64,000 bases of DNA from Clostridiaceae bacterium Marseille-Q4149. GTDB taxonomy: Bacteria > Bacillota > Clostridia > Oscillospirales > Oscillospiraceae. The notes under the pieces are model-generated. The model searched no databases and had not been told where the DNA came from. It saw only the letters and a list, made by a program, of their open reading frames with translations. Both the position numbers and the translations under genes were made by a program. The stretch is taken from positions 2,666,001 to 2,730,000 of the forward strand of contig CP073691.1 in NCBI GenBank assembly GCA_018228685.1. Direction: 5' to 3'. Below are positions 35,137 to 43,483 of this stretch, one piece after another. Position 1 is the stretch's first letter. Each line of letters begins with the position of its first letter.

Positions 35137-36948
35137 ATGCAGGCAATCATACTGGCAGCAGGCATGGGCAAGCGGCTGAAGGAGCTGACCCAGGACCGGA
35201 CCAAGTGCATGGTGCAGGTCAACGGGGTGGCCCTGATCGACCGGATGCTCCATCAGATCGAAAGCCGCCATCTGTCCCGCATCGTCATCGTGGTGGGCTA
35301 TGAGGGCGAAAAGCTCATGAAATATATCGACACCCTGGGCATCCGGACGCCCATTGTCTATGTCCAGAACCCCATTTACGACAAGACCAACAACATCTAT
35401 TCCCTGGCCCTGGCCAAGGACTATCTGTGCCAGGACGATACCCTGCTGTTTGAGTCGGATCTGATCTTCGAGGACGCCGTCATCGACCAGCTGCTGGACG
35501 ACCCCCGGGAGACCCTGGCCCTGGTGGACAAGTACGAAAGCTGGATGGACGGCACCTGCGTGAAGCTGGGGCCCGATGACAGCATCGCCTCCTTCGTCCC
35601 CAGCAAGAATTTCCGGTTTGAAGAGGCCCACGAATACTACAAGACCGTGAACATCTACAAGTTCGGCCGCCACTTCTCCCGGACCCACTATGTTCCCTTC
35701 CTGGAGGCCTATTCCAAGGCCCTGGGCAACAACGAGTATTATGAGCAGGTGCTGCGGGTCATCGCCATGCTGGATGACCCGGAGATCCGGGCCAAGCGCC
35801 TGAATGGCCAGCTGTGGTACGAGATCGACGACATCCAGGACCTGGACATTGCCTCCTCCATGTTCGCCCAGGACCCGGACCTCCGGGTCAGCCTCATGCA
35901 GGGACGTTACGGCGGCTACTGGCGCTATCCCCAGCTGCTGGACTTCTGCTATCTGGTGAACCCCTATTTCCCGCCCCAGCGGCTGATCGACGAGATTCAG
36001 GCCAATTTCACCTCCCTGCTGACCCAGTATCCCTCCGGTATGCGGGTGAACGCCCTGCTGGCGGCCAGGAACTTCGCCGTCCACCAGCAGAACATCCTGG
36101 TGGGCAACGGCGCGGCAGAGCTCATCAAGGCCCTGATGGCCCGGCTGGAGGGGGTCACCGGCTTCATCCGCCCCACCTTCGAGGAGTACCCCAACCGCTA
36201 TCAGGACCGGCCCAACGTCTGCTTCACCCCGGCGGGCCCGGACTTCCGGTACACCGCTGACGACCTGATGGCCTTCTTCGGCCCCCAGGACATCGACAAC
36301 CTGGTGCTCATCAACCCCGATAACCCCACCGGCAACTATATTCCCGCCCCGGACGTGCTGCGCCTGGCGGACTGGGCGCAGGAGAAGGGCATCCGCCTGA
36401 TCCTGGACGAATCCTTTGTCGACTTTGCCGACGAGGCGGACAACACCTTCATCCGCCAGGACCTGCTGGACCGGTACAGGAGGCTGTATGTGGTCAAGAG
36501 CATCTCCAAGTCCTATGGCGTCCCCGGCCTGCGGCTGGGGGTCCTGGCCTCCGGCGACCAGGACCTGATCGCCGCCCTGAAAAAGGACGTGGCCATCTGG
36601 AACATCAACTCCTTTGCCGAGTTCTATATGCAGATCGAGGAGAAGTATAAGAAGGACTATGCCCGGGCCCTGGAGCTGATCCGGGCTGAGCGGGCCCGCT
36701 TCCGCCGGGAGCTGGAGAAGCTCCCCAACCTGCGGGTGATCCCGTCCCAGGCCAACTATCTCATGGTGGAGCTGCTGGGCGGCCTGTCCGCCCGGGCCAT
36801 CACCCGGGAGCTGCTGGTGAACCGCTGCATCCTGGTGAAGGACCTGTCTCCCAAGCTGGGCGGGCAGCAGTATCTCCGCCTGGCCGTCCGGGACACCCGG
36901 GACAACGACCGGCTGCTGGAGGCCCTGCGGCCCCTGTGCGGCGCATAA
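35137..36948 (+). CDS. Fusion: NTP-transferase (LicC-like) plus class I/II PLP aminotransferase
   Basis: 603 residues. Residues 1-235 are a nucleotidyltransferase of the sugar/choline-phosphate type (AIILAAGMGKRLKELT, TKCMVQVNG, ESDLIFEDA). Residues 240-603 form a fold-type I PLP domain like histidinol-phosphate or threonine-phosphate enzymes (LVNPYFPP, GNGAAELIKALM, NPDNPTGNY, PLP-binding Lys in SISKSYGVPGLRLG). The fusion suggests one enzyme makes an amino-group-bearing headgroup and activates it with a nucleotide, by analogy with known cytidylyltransferase-aminotransferase fusions. No phosphonate or lic genes adjoin, so the product is unknown. It stands alone between a promoter and a terminator. 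Confidence 0.82.
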   Translation: MQAIILAAGMGKRLKELTQDRTKCMVQVNGVALIDRMLHQIESRHLSRIVIVVGYEGEKLMKYIDTLGIRTPIVYVQNPIYDKTNNIYSLALAKDYLCQDDTLLFESDLIFEDAVIDQLLDDPRETLALVDKYESWMDGTCVKLGPDDSIASFVPSKNFRFEEAHEYYKTVNIYKFGRHFSRTHYVPFLEAYSKALGNNEYYEQVLRVIAMLDDPEIRAKRLNGQLWYEIDDIQDLDIASSMFAQDPDLRVSLMQGRYGGYWRYPQLLDFCYLVNPYFPPQRLIDEIQANFTSLLTQYPSGMRVNALLAARNFAVHQQNILVGNGAAELIKALMARLEGVTGFIRPTFEEYPNRYQDRPNVCFTPAGPDFRYTADDLMAFFGPQDIDNLVLINPDNPTGNYIPAPDVLRLADWAQEKGIRLILDESFVDFADEADNTFIRQDLLDRYRRLYVVKSISKSYGVPGLRLGVLASGDQDLIAALKKDVAIWNINSFAEFYMQIEEKYKKDYARALELIRAERARFRRELEKLPNLRVIPSQANYLMVELLGGLSARAITRELLVNRCILVKDLSPKLGGQQYLRLAVRDTRDNDRLLEALRPLCGA

Positions 36949-36956
36949 AAGCATAC

Positions 36957-36992
36957 ATTGCCCCCTCCGGCCCGGCCGGAGGGGGCAATTTT
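36957..36992 (+). terminator. Terminator of the fusion gene
   Basis: ATTGCCCCCTCCGGCC / GGCCGGAGGGGGCAAT stem, then TTTG. Confidence 0.85.
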
Positions 36993-37069
36993 GTGCCGCG
37001 CTTTTTCATACCACAAAAATTTTTGTCCACTTCATATGCTAATTTGTTGGAAAATTCGACTCTTTCCGG

Positions 37070-37099
37070 TGGACACCCCGCCCCCCGCAGTGCTATACT
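37070..37099 (+). promoter_or_regulatory. Promoter of the dockerin-cohesin operon
   Basis: TGGACA, 18 bases, TATACT. Confidence 0.7.
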
Positions 37100-37110
37100 A
37101 TTACTGAATA

Positions 37111-37124
37111 CGACACAGTGTCTG
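37111..37124. promoter_or_regulatory. GACAC-type operator 3
   Basis: CGACAC-A-GTGTCTG, centred about 11 bases downstream of the predicted transcription start. It has the same core as sites at 20751 and 29007, and in all three the centre base is A in the gene's own direction. Confidence 0.7.
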
Positions 37125-37158
37125 CTTTTTATAACATATCTTGCAACGGGGTGATACG

Positions 37159-39582
37159 ATGAAAACCATGCGTAGAGGAACGAGTATATTGCTGTGCCTG
37201 GCGCTGCTGCTGGCGGCCCTTCCGGTGATCCTGCCGGTGTTTACATCAGCCACCGCCGCCGACGACCAGGAGGAGCAGCTGCTGGGGACCCTGAGCCAGC
37301 GGTTCGAGGCCAGCGGCCCGGGGGTCATCTCCTCCGGAGCGGGCGACGCAGGCGGCAAGTCCTACGGCGCGTATCAGTTCTCCAGCCGCAGCGACATTCC
37401 CCGGGCCTTCTTCCGGTGGTGTCAGTCCTCCTCCGATACATATTACCGCTCCATCGGCAACCGGCTGGCCGCCGCCTATGAGGCCGACGGGGGCTATGGC
37501 TCCAACTTCGACGCCACCTGGCGGGCCCTGGCCAACGAGGACAGCGACGGCTTTATGCGGGTGCAGCGGAATTATGTCCGCCGCAGCTACTATGACCCCA
37601 TCGTCCGGTCCATCGAGTCCGCCGTGCCGGGGTTCGACATGGATAACTACAGTATCGCCCTGCGCAACGTGTTCTGGTCCCGTGCCGTGCAGCACGGAGT
37701 GGGCGGCTCCTCGGGCTTTTCCAGCAGCGACGGCCGGGGCGGCGCCACCGGCGTCATTATGCGGGCCTTCGACGCTCTGGGCGGCTTTGCCAATCAGCCT
37801 GAGGCCCAGCTCATCGAGGCCATTTACAACGAAAGCGGCGCCGTGCGGGAGCCTCAGTCAGACTCCTACGGCGTTATGACCGGCCCCACCGCCGACAAGT
37901 ACGGCGTCACCGGCAAGGTGCTGAAGTATTACGACGGCAACTCCGGTGACGTGCAGCTGGGCGTATACGCCCGCCTGCGGATCAATGAGCCCGCCAAGGC
38001 CCAGGTGATGCTGGCGGACTACGGCTTCAAGGATGCCACGGTGGGCGAGGGCGTGTATCAGCTGCGCTCCTCCGCCAACAGCAGCCTGACGGCCACCCCC
38101 GGCTCCTCGGGCCTGACCCTGAACGCCGTCACCGGCGGCAAAAATCAGCAGTTCCGCCTGGACTATCACGCCAGCGGCTACTATACCATCACCTGCCAGG
38201 AAAACGGCCTGCGGCTCACCGCCGGTAAAAACGGCGTCACCCTGGCCAAGGCGTCCACGGACAAGGGCCAGCTGTGGAAGGCCGCCGTGTATAACAGCGG
38301 CTTCTCCCTGCAGAACCGGGGCACCGGCGCCTATCTGTCCGTGTCCTCCAACGCCGCCGGCGGCCGCCTGGTGCTGTCGGAAACCGCCCTGCAATGGCAG
38401 CTGGCCCTGGCCGGGGCCGGCTGGACCCTGGACGGCGCGTCCTATCCCACGGTGAACTCCACCCTGACGGTGGGGCAGACGGGCTTCCCCTTCCGGGGCA
38501 CCCTGCGCAACTCCTATAACATCCGGAGGGTGACGGTGTCCATCCTCCGCTCCATCGGCGCCAACGCCATCACTCCCGCCACCGCCTCCCCCAATGCCAA
38601 GAGCTATGACCTGTCCCGGCTGGACGACGCCGTGGCCTTCTCCCGGCTGGGAGTGGGAGGCTATACCCTGGTCATCGCGGCGGAAAACACCGCCGGGGAC
38701 AACTATCGCCTGGAATCCCGGTTCTATGTCACCGACGGCTCCTATGTGGTGTCCTTCGACCCCTGCGGCGGCGCCTGCTCCGAGAGCACCCGCCTGGTCT
38801 CCGCCGGTCAGAAATACGGAACCCTGCCCACCCCGGTGAAGGAGGGCTGCGCCTTTGTGGGCTGGTTCACCCAGCCGGAGGGCGGCCAGCAGATCACCGC
38901 CAACAGCACCACCGGGGCCAGCAACATCACCCTCTATGCCCACTATCAGGGGCAGTATACCTATCAGTTCCTGAACTATGACGGCTCCGTGTATGCCCAG
39001 GGGAAGCTGGCCGCCGGGCAGGCCATCCCCGAGCCCGCCGGAACCCCGGTCCGCCCCGCCGACAGCCAGTATACCTACACCTTCACCGGCTGGCAGGGCT
39101 ACACCAGCGGCATGACCATCTCCGGCAACGTCACCTTCACCGCCCAGTTTGAGGCCAAGGCGGTGGAGAGCTATCCCCAGGAGATCACCACCGGGGCCTA
39201 CCGCATCGCCGACGGCTATCTGCGGGCCATCCCCGTGGGCACCACCGCCCGGCAGCTGCTGACGGGCCTGTCCCCCAGCGACTACATCACCCTGCCGGTC
39301 CAGGGTGACAGCCCCGTGGGCACCGGCATGGCCGTCACCTATGCCCGGGACGGCCAGACCCTCCAGACCCTGACCACCGTGGTCACCGGCGACCTCAGCG
39401 GCGACGGCCGGGTCACCATCACCGATATGGTCCGGCTGCAGGCCCATCTGCTGGGCAAAAACACCCTCACCGGCGCTGCCCTTCAGGCGGCGGACCTGAA
39501 CGGCGACGGCCAGGTCACCATCACCGACATGATCCGGCTGCAGGCGTATCTGCTGGGCCGGGGCACCATCCAACCCAACTGA
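37159..39582 (+). CDS. Secreted muramidase-like protein with ricin-type, Flg_new and dockerin domains
   Basis: 807 residues. A signal peptide (SILLCLALLLAALP) covers residues 1-34. Residues 43-240 resemble lysozyme-like domains with an early Glu (RFEASGPG), the GGKSYGAYQF motif and a FDATWRALA...FMRVQRNYVRRSYYDP block, suggesting peptidoglycan cleavage. Residues 295-415 form a ricin-B-like trefoil. Residues 530-665 hold two InlB/Flg_new-type repeats (CAFVGWFTQPEGG; FTGWQGY). Residues 744-806 are a type I dockerin with two Ca-binding loops (DLSGDGRVTITD and DLNGDGQVTITD). The ATG at 37159 is used, not the in-frame TTG upstream. The cohesin gene follows after 17 bases. Confidence 0.85.
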   Translation: MKTMRRGTSILLCLALLLAALPVILPVFTSATAADDQEEQLLGTLSQRFEASGPGVISSGAGDAGGKSYGAYQFSSRSDIPRAFFRWCQSSSDTYYRSIGNRLAAAYEADGGYGSNFDATWRALANEDSDGFMRVQRNYVRRSYYDPIVRSIESAVPGFDMDNYSIALRNVFWSRAVQHGVGGSSGFSSSDGRGGATGVIMRAFDALGGFANQPEAQLIEAIYNESGAVREPQSDSYGVMTGPTADKYGVTGKVLKYYDGNSGDVQLGVYARLRINEPAKAQVMLADYGFKDATVGEGVYQLRSSANSSLTATPGSSGLTLNAVTGGKNQQFRLDYHASGYYTITCQENGLRLTAGKNGVTLAKASTDKGQLWKAAVYNSGFSLQNRGTGAYLSVSSNAAGGRLVLSETALQWQLALAGAGWTLDGASYPTVNSTLTVGQTGFPFRGTLRNSYNIRRVTVSILRSIGANAITPATASPNAKSYDLSRLDDAVAFSRLGVGGYTLVIAAENTAGDNYRLESRFYVTDGSYVVSFDPCGGACSESTRLVSAGQKYGTLPTPVKEGCAFVGWFTQPEGGQQITANSTTGASNITLYAHYQGQYTYQFLNYDGSVYAQGKLAAGQAIPEPAGTPVRPADSQYTYTFTGWQGYTSGMTISGNVTFTAQFEAKAVESYPQEITTGAYRIADGYLRAIPVGTTARQLLTGLSPSDYITLPVQGDSPVGTGMAVTYARDGQTLQTLTTVVTGDLSGDGRVTITDMVRLQAHLLGKNTLTGAALQAADLNGDGQVTITDMIRLQAYLLGRGTIQPN

Positions 39583-39599
39583 GCAGGAGGGCTTGACCC

Positions 39600-41213
39600 A
39601 TGAGAAAGAGAATTTCATCTGTCCTGGCGGGCCTGCTGGCGGCGCTGCTGCTGTGGGGCCTGGCTCCGGTAACGGCGGAGGCCGCCGGGGCCAGCTTCTC
39701 CGGCTCCGGCAGCGTCCGGGCCGGTGACAGCGTCACCGTCACCTTCACCGTCAGCGGCTCCAACATCCAGGGCATCACCGCCGTGCTGCACTACGACAGC
39801 AGCGCCCTGACCCTTACCGGCACCCGCCAGCTGGTGGGCTCCAGCTGGTCCGTGGATATGAGCGGCGGCAACCTGCTGGCCTATGACCAGTCCCTGTCCA
39901 ATCCCATCACCGGCAGCGCCGCTGTGCTGGCCGTCACCTTCCAGGTGAAGTCCGGCGTGGCCGCCGGGACCCGGGTCAGCGCCACCATCACCGACATCGT
40001 GGCCACCGACGGCAACAGCGACCAGTCCCTGAACGACGCGTCCTGGGCGGCCAGCGTGGCCGCGCCCCCCTCCGGCAACGCCAATCTGGCGGGCCTGTCC
40101 TGCGGGGACTATGCCCTGTCTCCGGCCTTCTCCGCCGGAACCACGGAATACAGCGTCACCGTACCCTATGACGTGTCCCGGCTGCCCCTGGATTACCGGG
40201 CCGCCGACGGCGGGGCCGATGTATCCGTCAGCGGCAACCAGCTGTCCGTGGGCGTCAACACGGTGGTGCTGACGGTCACCGCAGCCAACGGGGCCTCCCG
40301 GCGATACACCATCTCTGTCACCCGGCAGCCGGACCCCAACGGCACTCTCAGCAGCGACGCGTCCCTGTCGGAGCTGACCCCCTCCACGGGGCAGCTGTCC
40401 CCGGCCTTTTCCCCGGAAATCACGGAATACGCCGTGTACGTCCCCTATGAGACCTCCAAAATCTCCCTTTCCGCCACCGCCAAGGACAGCAAGGCCCTGG
40501 GCGTCACCCAGCCCGATGCGTCCCTGAAGGAGGGCGACAACCTGCTGACCGTCACCTGCACCGCCGAGGACGACGCCACCCGGGACTATACGGTCCATGT
40601 GGTGCGGATGCCGGCCTTTGCTGGTACCCTGCCCCAGATCGGCCAGCCGGAGCCGGAGGATCCCTCTCCGGAGGAGCCCCAGACCCAGACCGGCCCCTTC
40701 CGGGCCCTGTGGACGGCCCTGTGCGCCCCGGTGGACCTGCCCCTGAACCGCTGGCTCCCCATGTACGCCATTCTGGCCGCCGGTCTGGTGATTCTGCTGG
40801 TGCTGCTGTTCTTTATCGGCCGGGCCGTGGGCATTGCCCGCAGCCGCCGCCGTCTGCCGGACCATCCGGCCCAGATGGAGCCGCCCCAGTCCCCGGCGGA
40901 GCCGGAATCTGTACCGGAAACGCCGGAGTCTGTGCCGGAACCTGTACCGGAGCCGGAGGAAGCCCCCGCCGCTTCGGAGGAGACGCCGGTTCCCCCGGTG
41001 ATCGTGCCGGAAAGCGTCCCGGCGGAGGAAGCCCCCGCCCCGGAGGCCCCGGTAAGCGAGGAAGTCCCGGCTGAACCGGAGCCTGTGCCGGAACCGGAAC
41101 CCACTCCCCAAACGCCGGAGGAAGCCCCGGAGGAGCCGGAGGACAAGCCCCAGACCCTGGATCGCGACAGCCTGGACGCCCTGCTGGAGGAGATCCGCAA
41201 CATGGAGCCCTGA
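39600..41213 (+). CDS. Membrane-anchored cohesin protein with cadherin-like domains
   Basis: 537 residues. There is a signal peptide to about residue 28. The cohesin domain covers residues 30-160 (SVRAGDSVTVTFTVSG, GITAVLHYDSSALTLTG, AVLAVTFQVKSG). Two cadherin-like beta-sandwich domains cover about 162-245 and 258-340, each with an L-SPAFS-x-x-T-E-Y-x-V-x-V-P-Y pattern. A transmembrane helix is at 388-412 with an RSRRR stop-transfer. A cytoplasmic tail of about 125 residues is Pro/Glu-rich and ends in a predicted helix, LDALLEEIRNM. It should display the cohesin outside and dock the dockerin protein encoded just upstream. No LPXTG or SLH anchor is seen. Confidence 0.85.
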   Translation: MRKRISSVLAGLLAALLLWGLAPVTAEAAGASFSGSGSVRAGDSVTVTFTVSGSNIQGITAVLHYDSSALTLTGTRQLVGSSWSVDMSGGNLLAYDQSLSNPITGSAAVLAVTFQVKSGVAAGTRVSATITDIVATDGNSDQSLNDASWAASVAAPPSGNANLAGLSCGDYALSPAFSAGTTEYSVTVPYDVSRLPLDYRAADGGADVSVSGNQLSVGVNTVVLTVTAANGASRRYTISVTRQPDPNGTLSSDASLSELTPSTGQLSPAFSPEITEYAVYVPYETSKISLSATAKDSKALGVTQPDASLKEGDNLLTVTCTAEDDATRDYTVHVVRMPAFAGTLPQIGQPEPEDPSPEEPQTQTGPFRALWTALCAPVDLPLNRWLPMYAILAAGLVILLVLLFFIGRAVGIARSRRRLPDHPAQMEPPQSPAEPESVPETPESVPEPVPEPEEAPAASEETPVPPVIVPESVPAEEAPAPEAPVSEEVPAEPEPVPEPEPTPQTPEEAPEEPEDKPQTLDRDSLDALLEEIRNMEP

Positions 41214-41225
41214 TTTGAGACAGTC

Positions 41226-41268
41226 AAAGAGGCCCCCGTTTTCGCTCAGCGAAAACGCGGGCCTCTTT
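41226..41268. terminator. Bidirectional terminator
   Basis: AAAGAGGCCCCCGTTTTCGCT / GCGAAAACGCGGGCCTCTTT long stem between the cohesin gene and the glycosylase gene. Confidence 0.85.
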
Positions 41269-41273
41269 CACGA

Positions 41274-41852
41274 TTATGCAAATTCCATGGGCGTCCGGGT
41301 GCAGACCTCCCGGATCTTGGCCTGCAAGCGCTTCAGGTCCTGGAAGGTCTCCGGCTTCTTGCCCGGGTCCCGCAGCAGGGCCGCCGGGTGATACAGGGCC
41401 GTCATCCACATGCCGTTTTTCTCAAAAAACTGCCCGTGTTCCTGGGTGATCTTAAAATCCGGCCTGATGATCTCCGCCGCGCTGATGCGTCCCAGGCACA
41501 CCAGGATCTTCGGCTGCATCAGCTCCAGCTGCCGCCGCAGAAATCCGGCGCAGGCGTCCTTTTCGGTGTTCAGAGGGTCCCGGTTTTTGGGCGGGCGGCA
41601 CTTGACGCTGTTGGTGATGTAGATTTCCTGCCGCCGCAGGCCGATCATGGCCAGCATATCGTCCAGCAGCTTCCCGGCGGCTCCCACAAAGGGCTCGCCC
41701 TGCTGGTCCTCGCTGGCCCCGGGGGCCTCGCCCACCAGCAGCACCTCCGCCGTGGGGGACCCCACCCCGAACACCACGTTGGTCCGGGTATCCGCCAGGC
41801 CGCAGGCCCGGCAGCTCATGCACTGCTGCCGCAGCTGCTCCCACTGGTCCAT
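41274..41852 (-). CDS. Uracil-DNA glycosylase, family 4 (Fe-S type)
   Basis: 192 residues. The Fe-S cysteines are in CMSCRACGL, KCRPPKNRDP and KDACAGF; the active-site motif is GEAPGASEDQQGEPFVG and the second motif HPAALLR. It removes uracil from DNA in base-excision repair. The ATG at 41852 has GGGAGG 7 bases upstream; the in-frame extension to 42008 is rejected. Confidence 0.93.
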   Translation of the reverse strand: MDQWEQLRQQCMSCRACGLADTRTNVVFGVGSPTAEVLLVGEAPGASEDQQGEPFVGAAGKLLDDMLAMIGLRRQEIYITNSVKCRPPKNRDPLNTEKDACAGFLRRQLELMQPKILVCLGRISAAEIIRPDFKITQEHGQFFEKNGMWMTALYHPAALLRDPGKKPETFQDLKRLQAKIREVCTRTPMEFA

Positions 41853-41934
41853 ATCTTTCCTCCCTTTCCCCGCCTTTGCCCGGGTATCGCGGCAGCTCTC
41901 CCGGGGCAGAATGAGGGGGAAGGGAGGCGTCGCC

Positions 41935-42471
41935 GTGTACTGGCTGTGGCTGTTTTGTCTGTATAGCTTTCTGGGATATCTGCTGGAAAAAATCTTCGCC
42001 GCCGTCACCGGGTCCCGGCATCAGGTGCGCAAGTGCTTTCTCCTGCTGCCCCTGTGCCCGGTGTATGGCCTGGCCATGCTGGCGGTGCTGCATCTGCCCG
42101 CCGACCTGACCCGGGGCTTCTTCCGCCTGGCCTTTTACGGCGGCCTCACGGCCACCGCCGTGGAATACGCCGTGCATTTTCTCTATGACAAGCTGCTGGG
42201 GGTCATGTTCTGGGACTATTCCGGCACCCACATGGACCTGAACCGCCGGGTCTGCGTGCCCTTTGCGGTGGTATGGGGTCCGTTGACGGCCTTCGCCCTC
42301 CGGCAGGTGCAGCCCCTGCTGCACCCCATCGCCCTGCACGCCCCCGCCGGGGCGGGGCTGGCCCTGCTGCTGGTGCTGACGGCGGACAGCTTCTTCACCG
42401 TCCGCCTGCTGCGCCGGACCCACAACGTGGACCTGCTGGGCCTGCCCAACCTGCTGGCGGCTTTGCGTTAG
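41935..42471 (+). CDS. CmpB-like multi-pass membrane protein (putative ABC permease family)
   Basis: About 178 residues with four or five hydrophobic helices; WLWLFCLYSFLGYLLEKIFA at the N-terminus and VPFAVVWGPLTAFAL match the PF06541 (ABC_trans_CmpB) family. GGGAGG precedes a GTG at 41935; an ATG at 41911 is an alternative. Its stop overlaps the stop of the convergent lipase gene. The permease name is only a family label; no ATPase partner is near. Confidence 0.75.
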   Translation: MYWLWLFCLYSFLGYLLEKIFAAVTGSRHQVRKCFLLLPLCPVYGLAMLAVLHLPADLTRGFFRLAFYGGLTATAVEYAVHFLYDKLLGVMFWDYSGTHMDLNRRVCVPFAVVWGPLTAFALRQVQPLLHPIALHAPAGAGLALLLVLTADSFFTVRLLRRTHNVDLLGLPNLLAALR

Positions 42472-43409
42472 CCCAGCACCCGGTCCAGCCAGGCCCCGAT
42501 GTCGCCGTACACCGTATCCCGCATGGCGGCCTCGTTGAGAATTTCATGCCGCAGGCCGGGATACAGCTTCAGGGTCACGTCCTTGATCCCCGCCCGCTTG
42601 AAGGCGTCGTGGGTCCGCCGGACACCGGCTCCCATGTTGCCCACCGGGTCGTCCTGCCCGGCAATCAGCAGGATGGGGGCGTTTTTGTCCATCCGGTCGA
42701 TGTTCCCGGGGGTCTGGTTGAACCGCAGGCCCCGCAGCATCTGGCGGAACAGGCCCACCGTGGCGTCCGCGCCGCACAGGGGGTCCGCCATATACCGGTC
42801 CACGTTGTCCGTGTCGGCGGACAGCCAGTCGTTGGGGGTCCGGGGCTTGTCGCCGAAGGCCTTGTTATAGGCTCCGAAGGCCATATTGGTCACCATCTTG
42901 CTGACGGCGTCCGGCCCCTTGAGCCCGGACAGAATTCCCGCCAGCAGCAGGCCGCCCCGGATGGTCATCTCCGGCTGCCAGCCGGTGCCCATGATGATGG
43001 CGGCGTCCACCGTGCCGGGATAGCGGATCAGGTACGACCGGGACAGGAACGACCCCATGCTGTGGCCCATCAGCAGGATGGGCAGATCCGGATACTGCTC
43101 CCGCAGCCGGTCATGGAGCAGGTGGATGTCGTCCACCACCGTCTCCCAGGTGCTGCCGTCGCCGAAATACACCGGCGTGCCGCCCTCCGGCAGGGACTTG
43201 CCGTGGCCCAGGTGGTCGTGTCCCGCCACCAGGATGCCCCGGTCGTTGAGATACCGGGCAAAATCGTCATACCGCAGGATGTGCTCCGCCACGCCGTGGG
43301 CGATCTGTAAAACGGCAATGGGCTCCCGGTCCGCCGGAGTCCACTGTGCCCCGTGAAGTTGGGTGTGGCCGTCGCTGGAAAGAAAGGTAAATTCCTGGAA
43401 ATCCGTCAT
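42468..43409 (-). CDS. Alpha/beta hydrolase, lysophospholipase/monoacylglycerol lipase type
   Basis: 313 residues. The oxyanion region is QIAHGVAEHILRY, the nucleophile elbow is GHSMGS and the catalytic Asp lies in IAGQDDPVG with the His in GLRHEILNE. It probably cleaves monoacylglycerol or lysophospholipid. Divergent from glpK, it could supply glycerol to that kinase. Confidence 0.88.
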   Translation of the reverse strand: MTDFQEFTFLSSDGHTQLHGAQWTPADREPIAVLQIAHGVAEHILRYDDFARYLNDRGILVAGHDHLGHGKSLPEGGTPVYFGDGSTWETVVDDIHLLHDRLREQYPDLPILLMGHSMGSFLSRSYLIRYPGTVDAAIIMGTGWQPEMTIRGGLLLAGILSGLKGPDAVSKMVTNMAFGAYNKAFGDKPRTPNDWLSADTDNVDRYMADPLCGADATVGLFRQMLRGLRFNQTPGNIDRMDKNAPILLIAGQDDPVGNMGAGVRRTHDAFKRAGIKDVTLKLYPGLRHEILNEAAMRDTVYGDIGAWLDRVLG

Positions 43410-43483
43410 GGTAATCCTGTCCTTTCTGTGTTATAATACCCTATATTAGCATACTCTGAAACAAAAAGAAAGAGGAGACTTCT

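Noticed and set aside
41218..41232. GAGACAGTCAAAGAGG as a third R2 end
   Set aside because: Only a short resemblance to GAGACTGTCAAAAAA; the rest of R2 is absent and the sequence belongs to a terminator stem.
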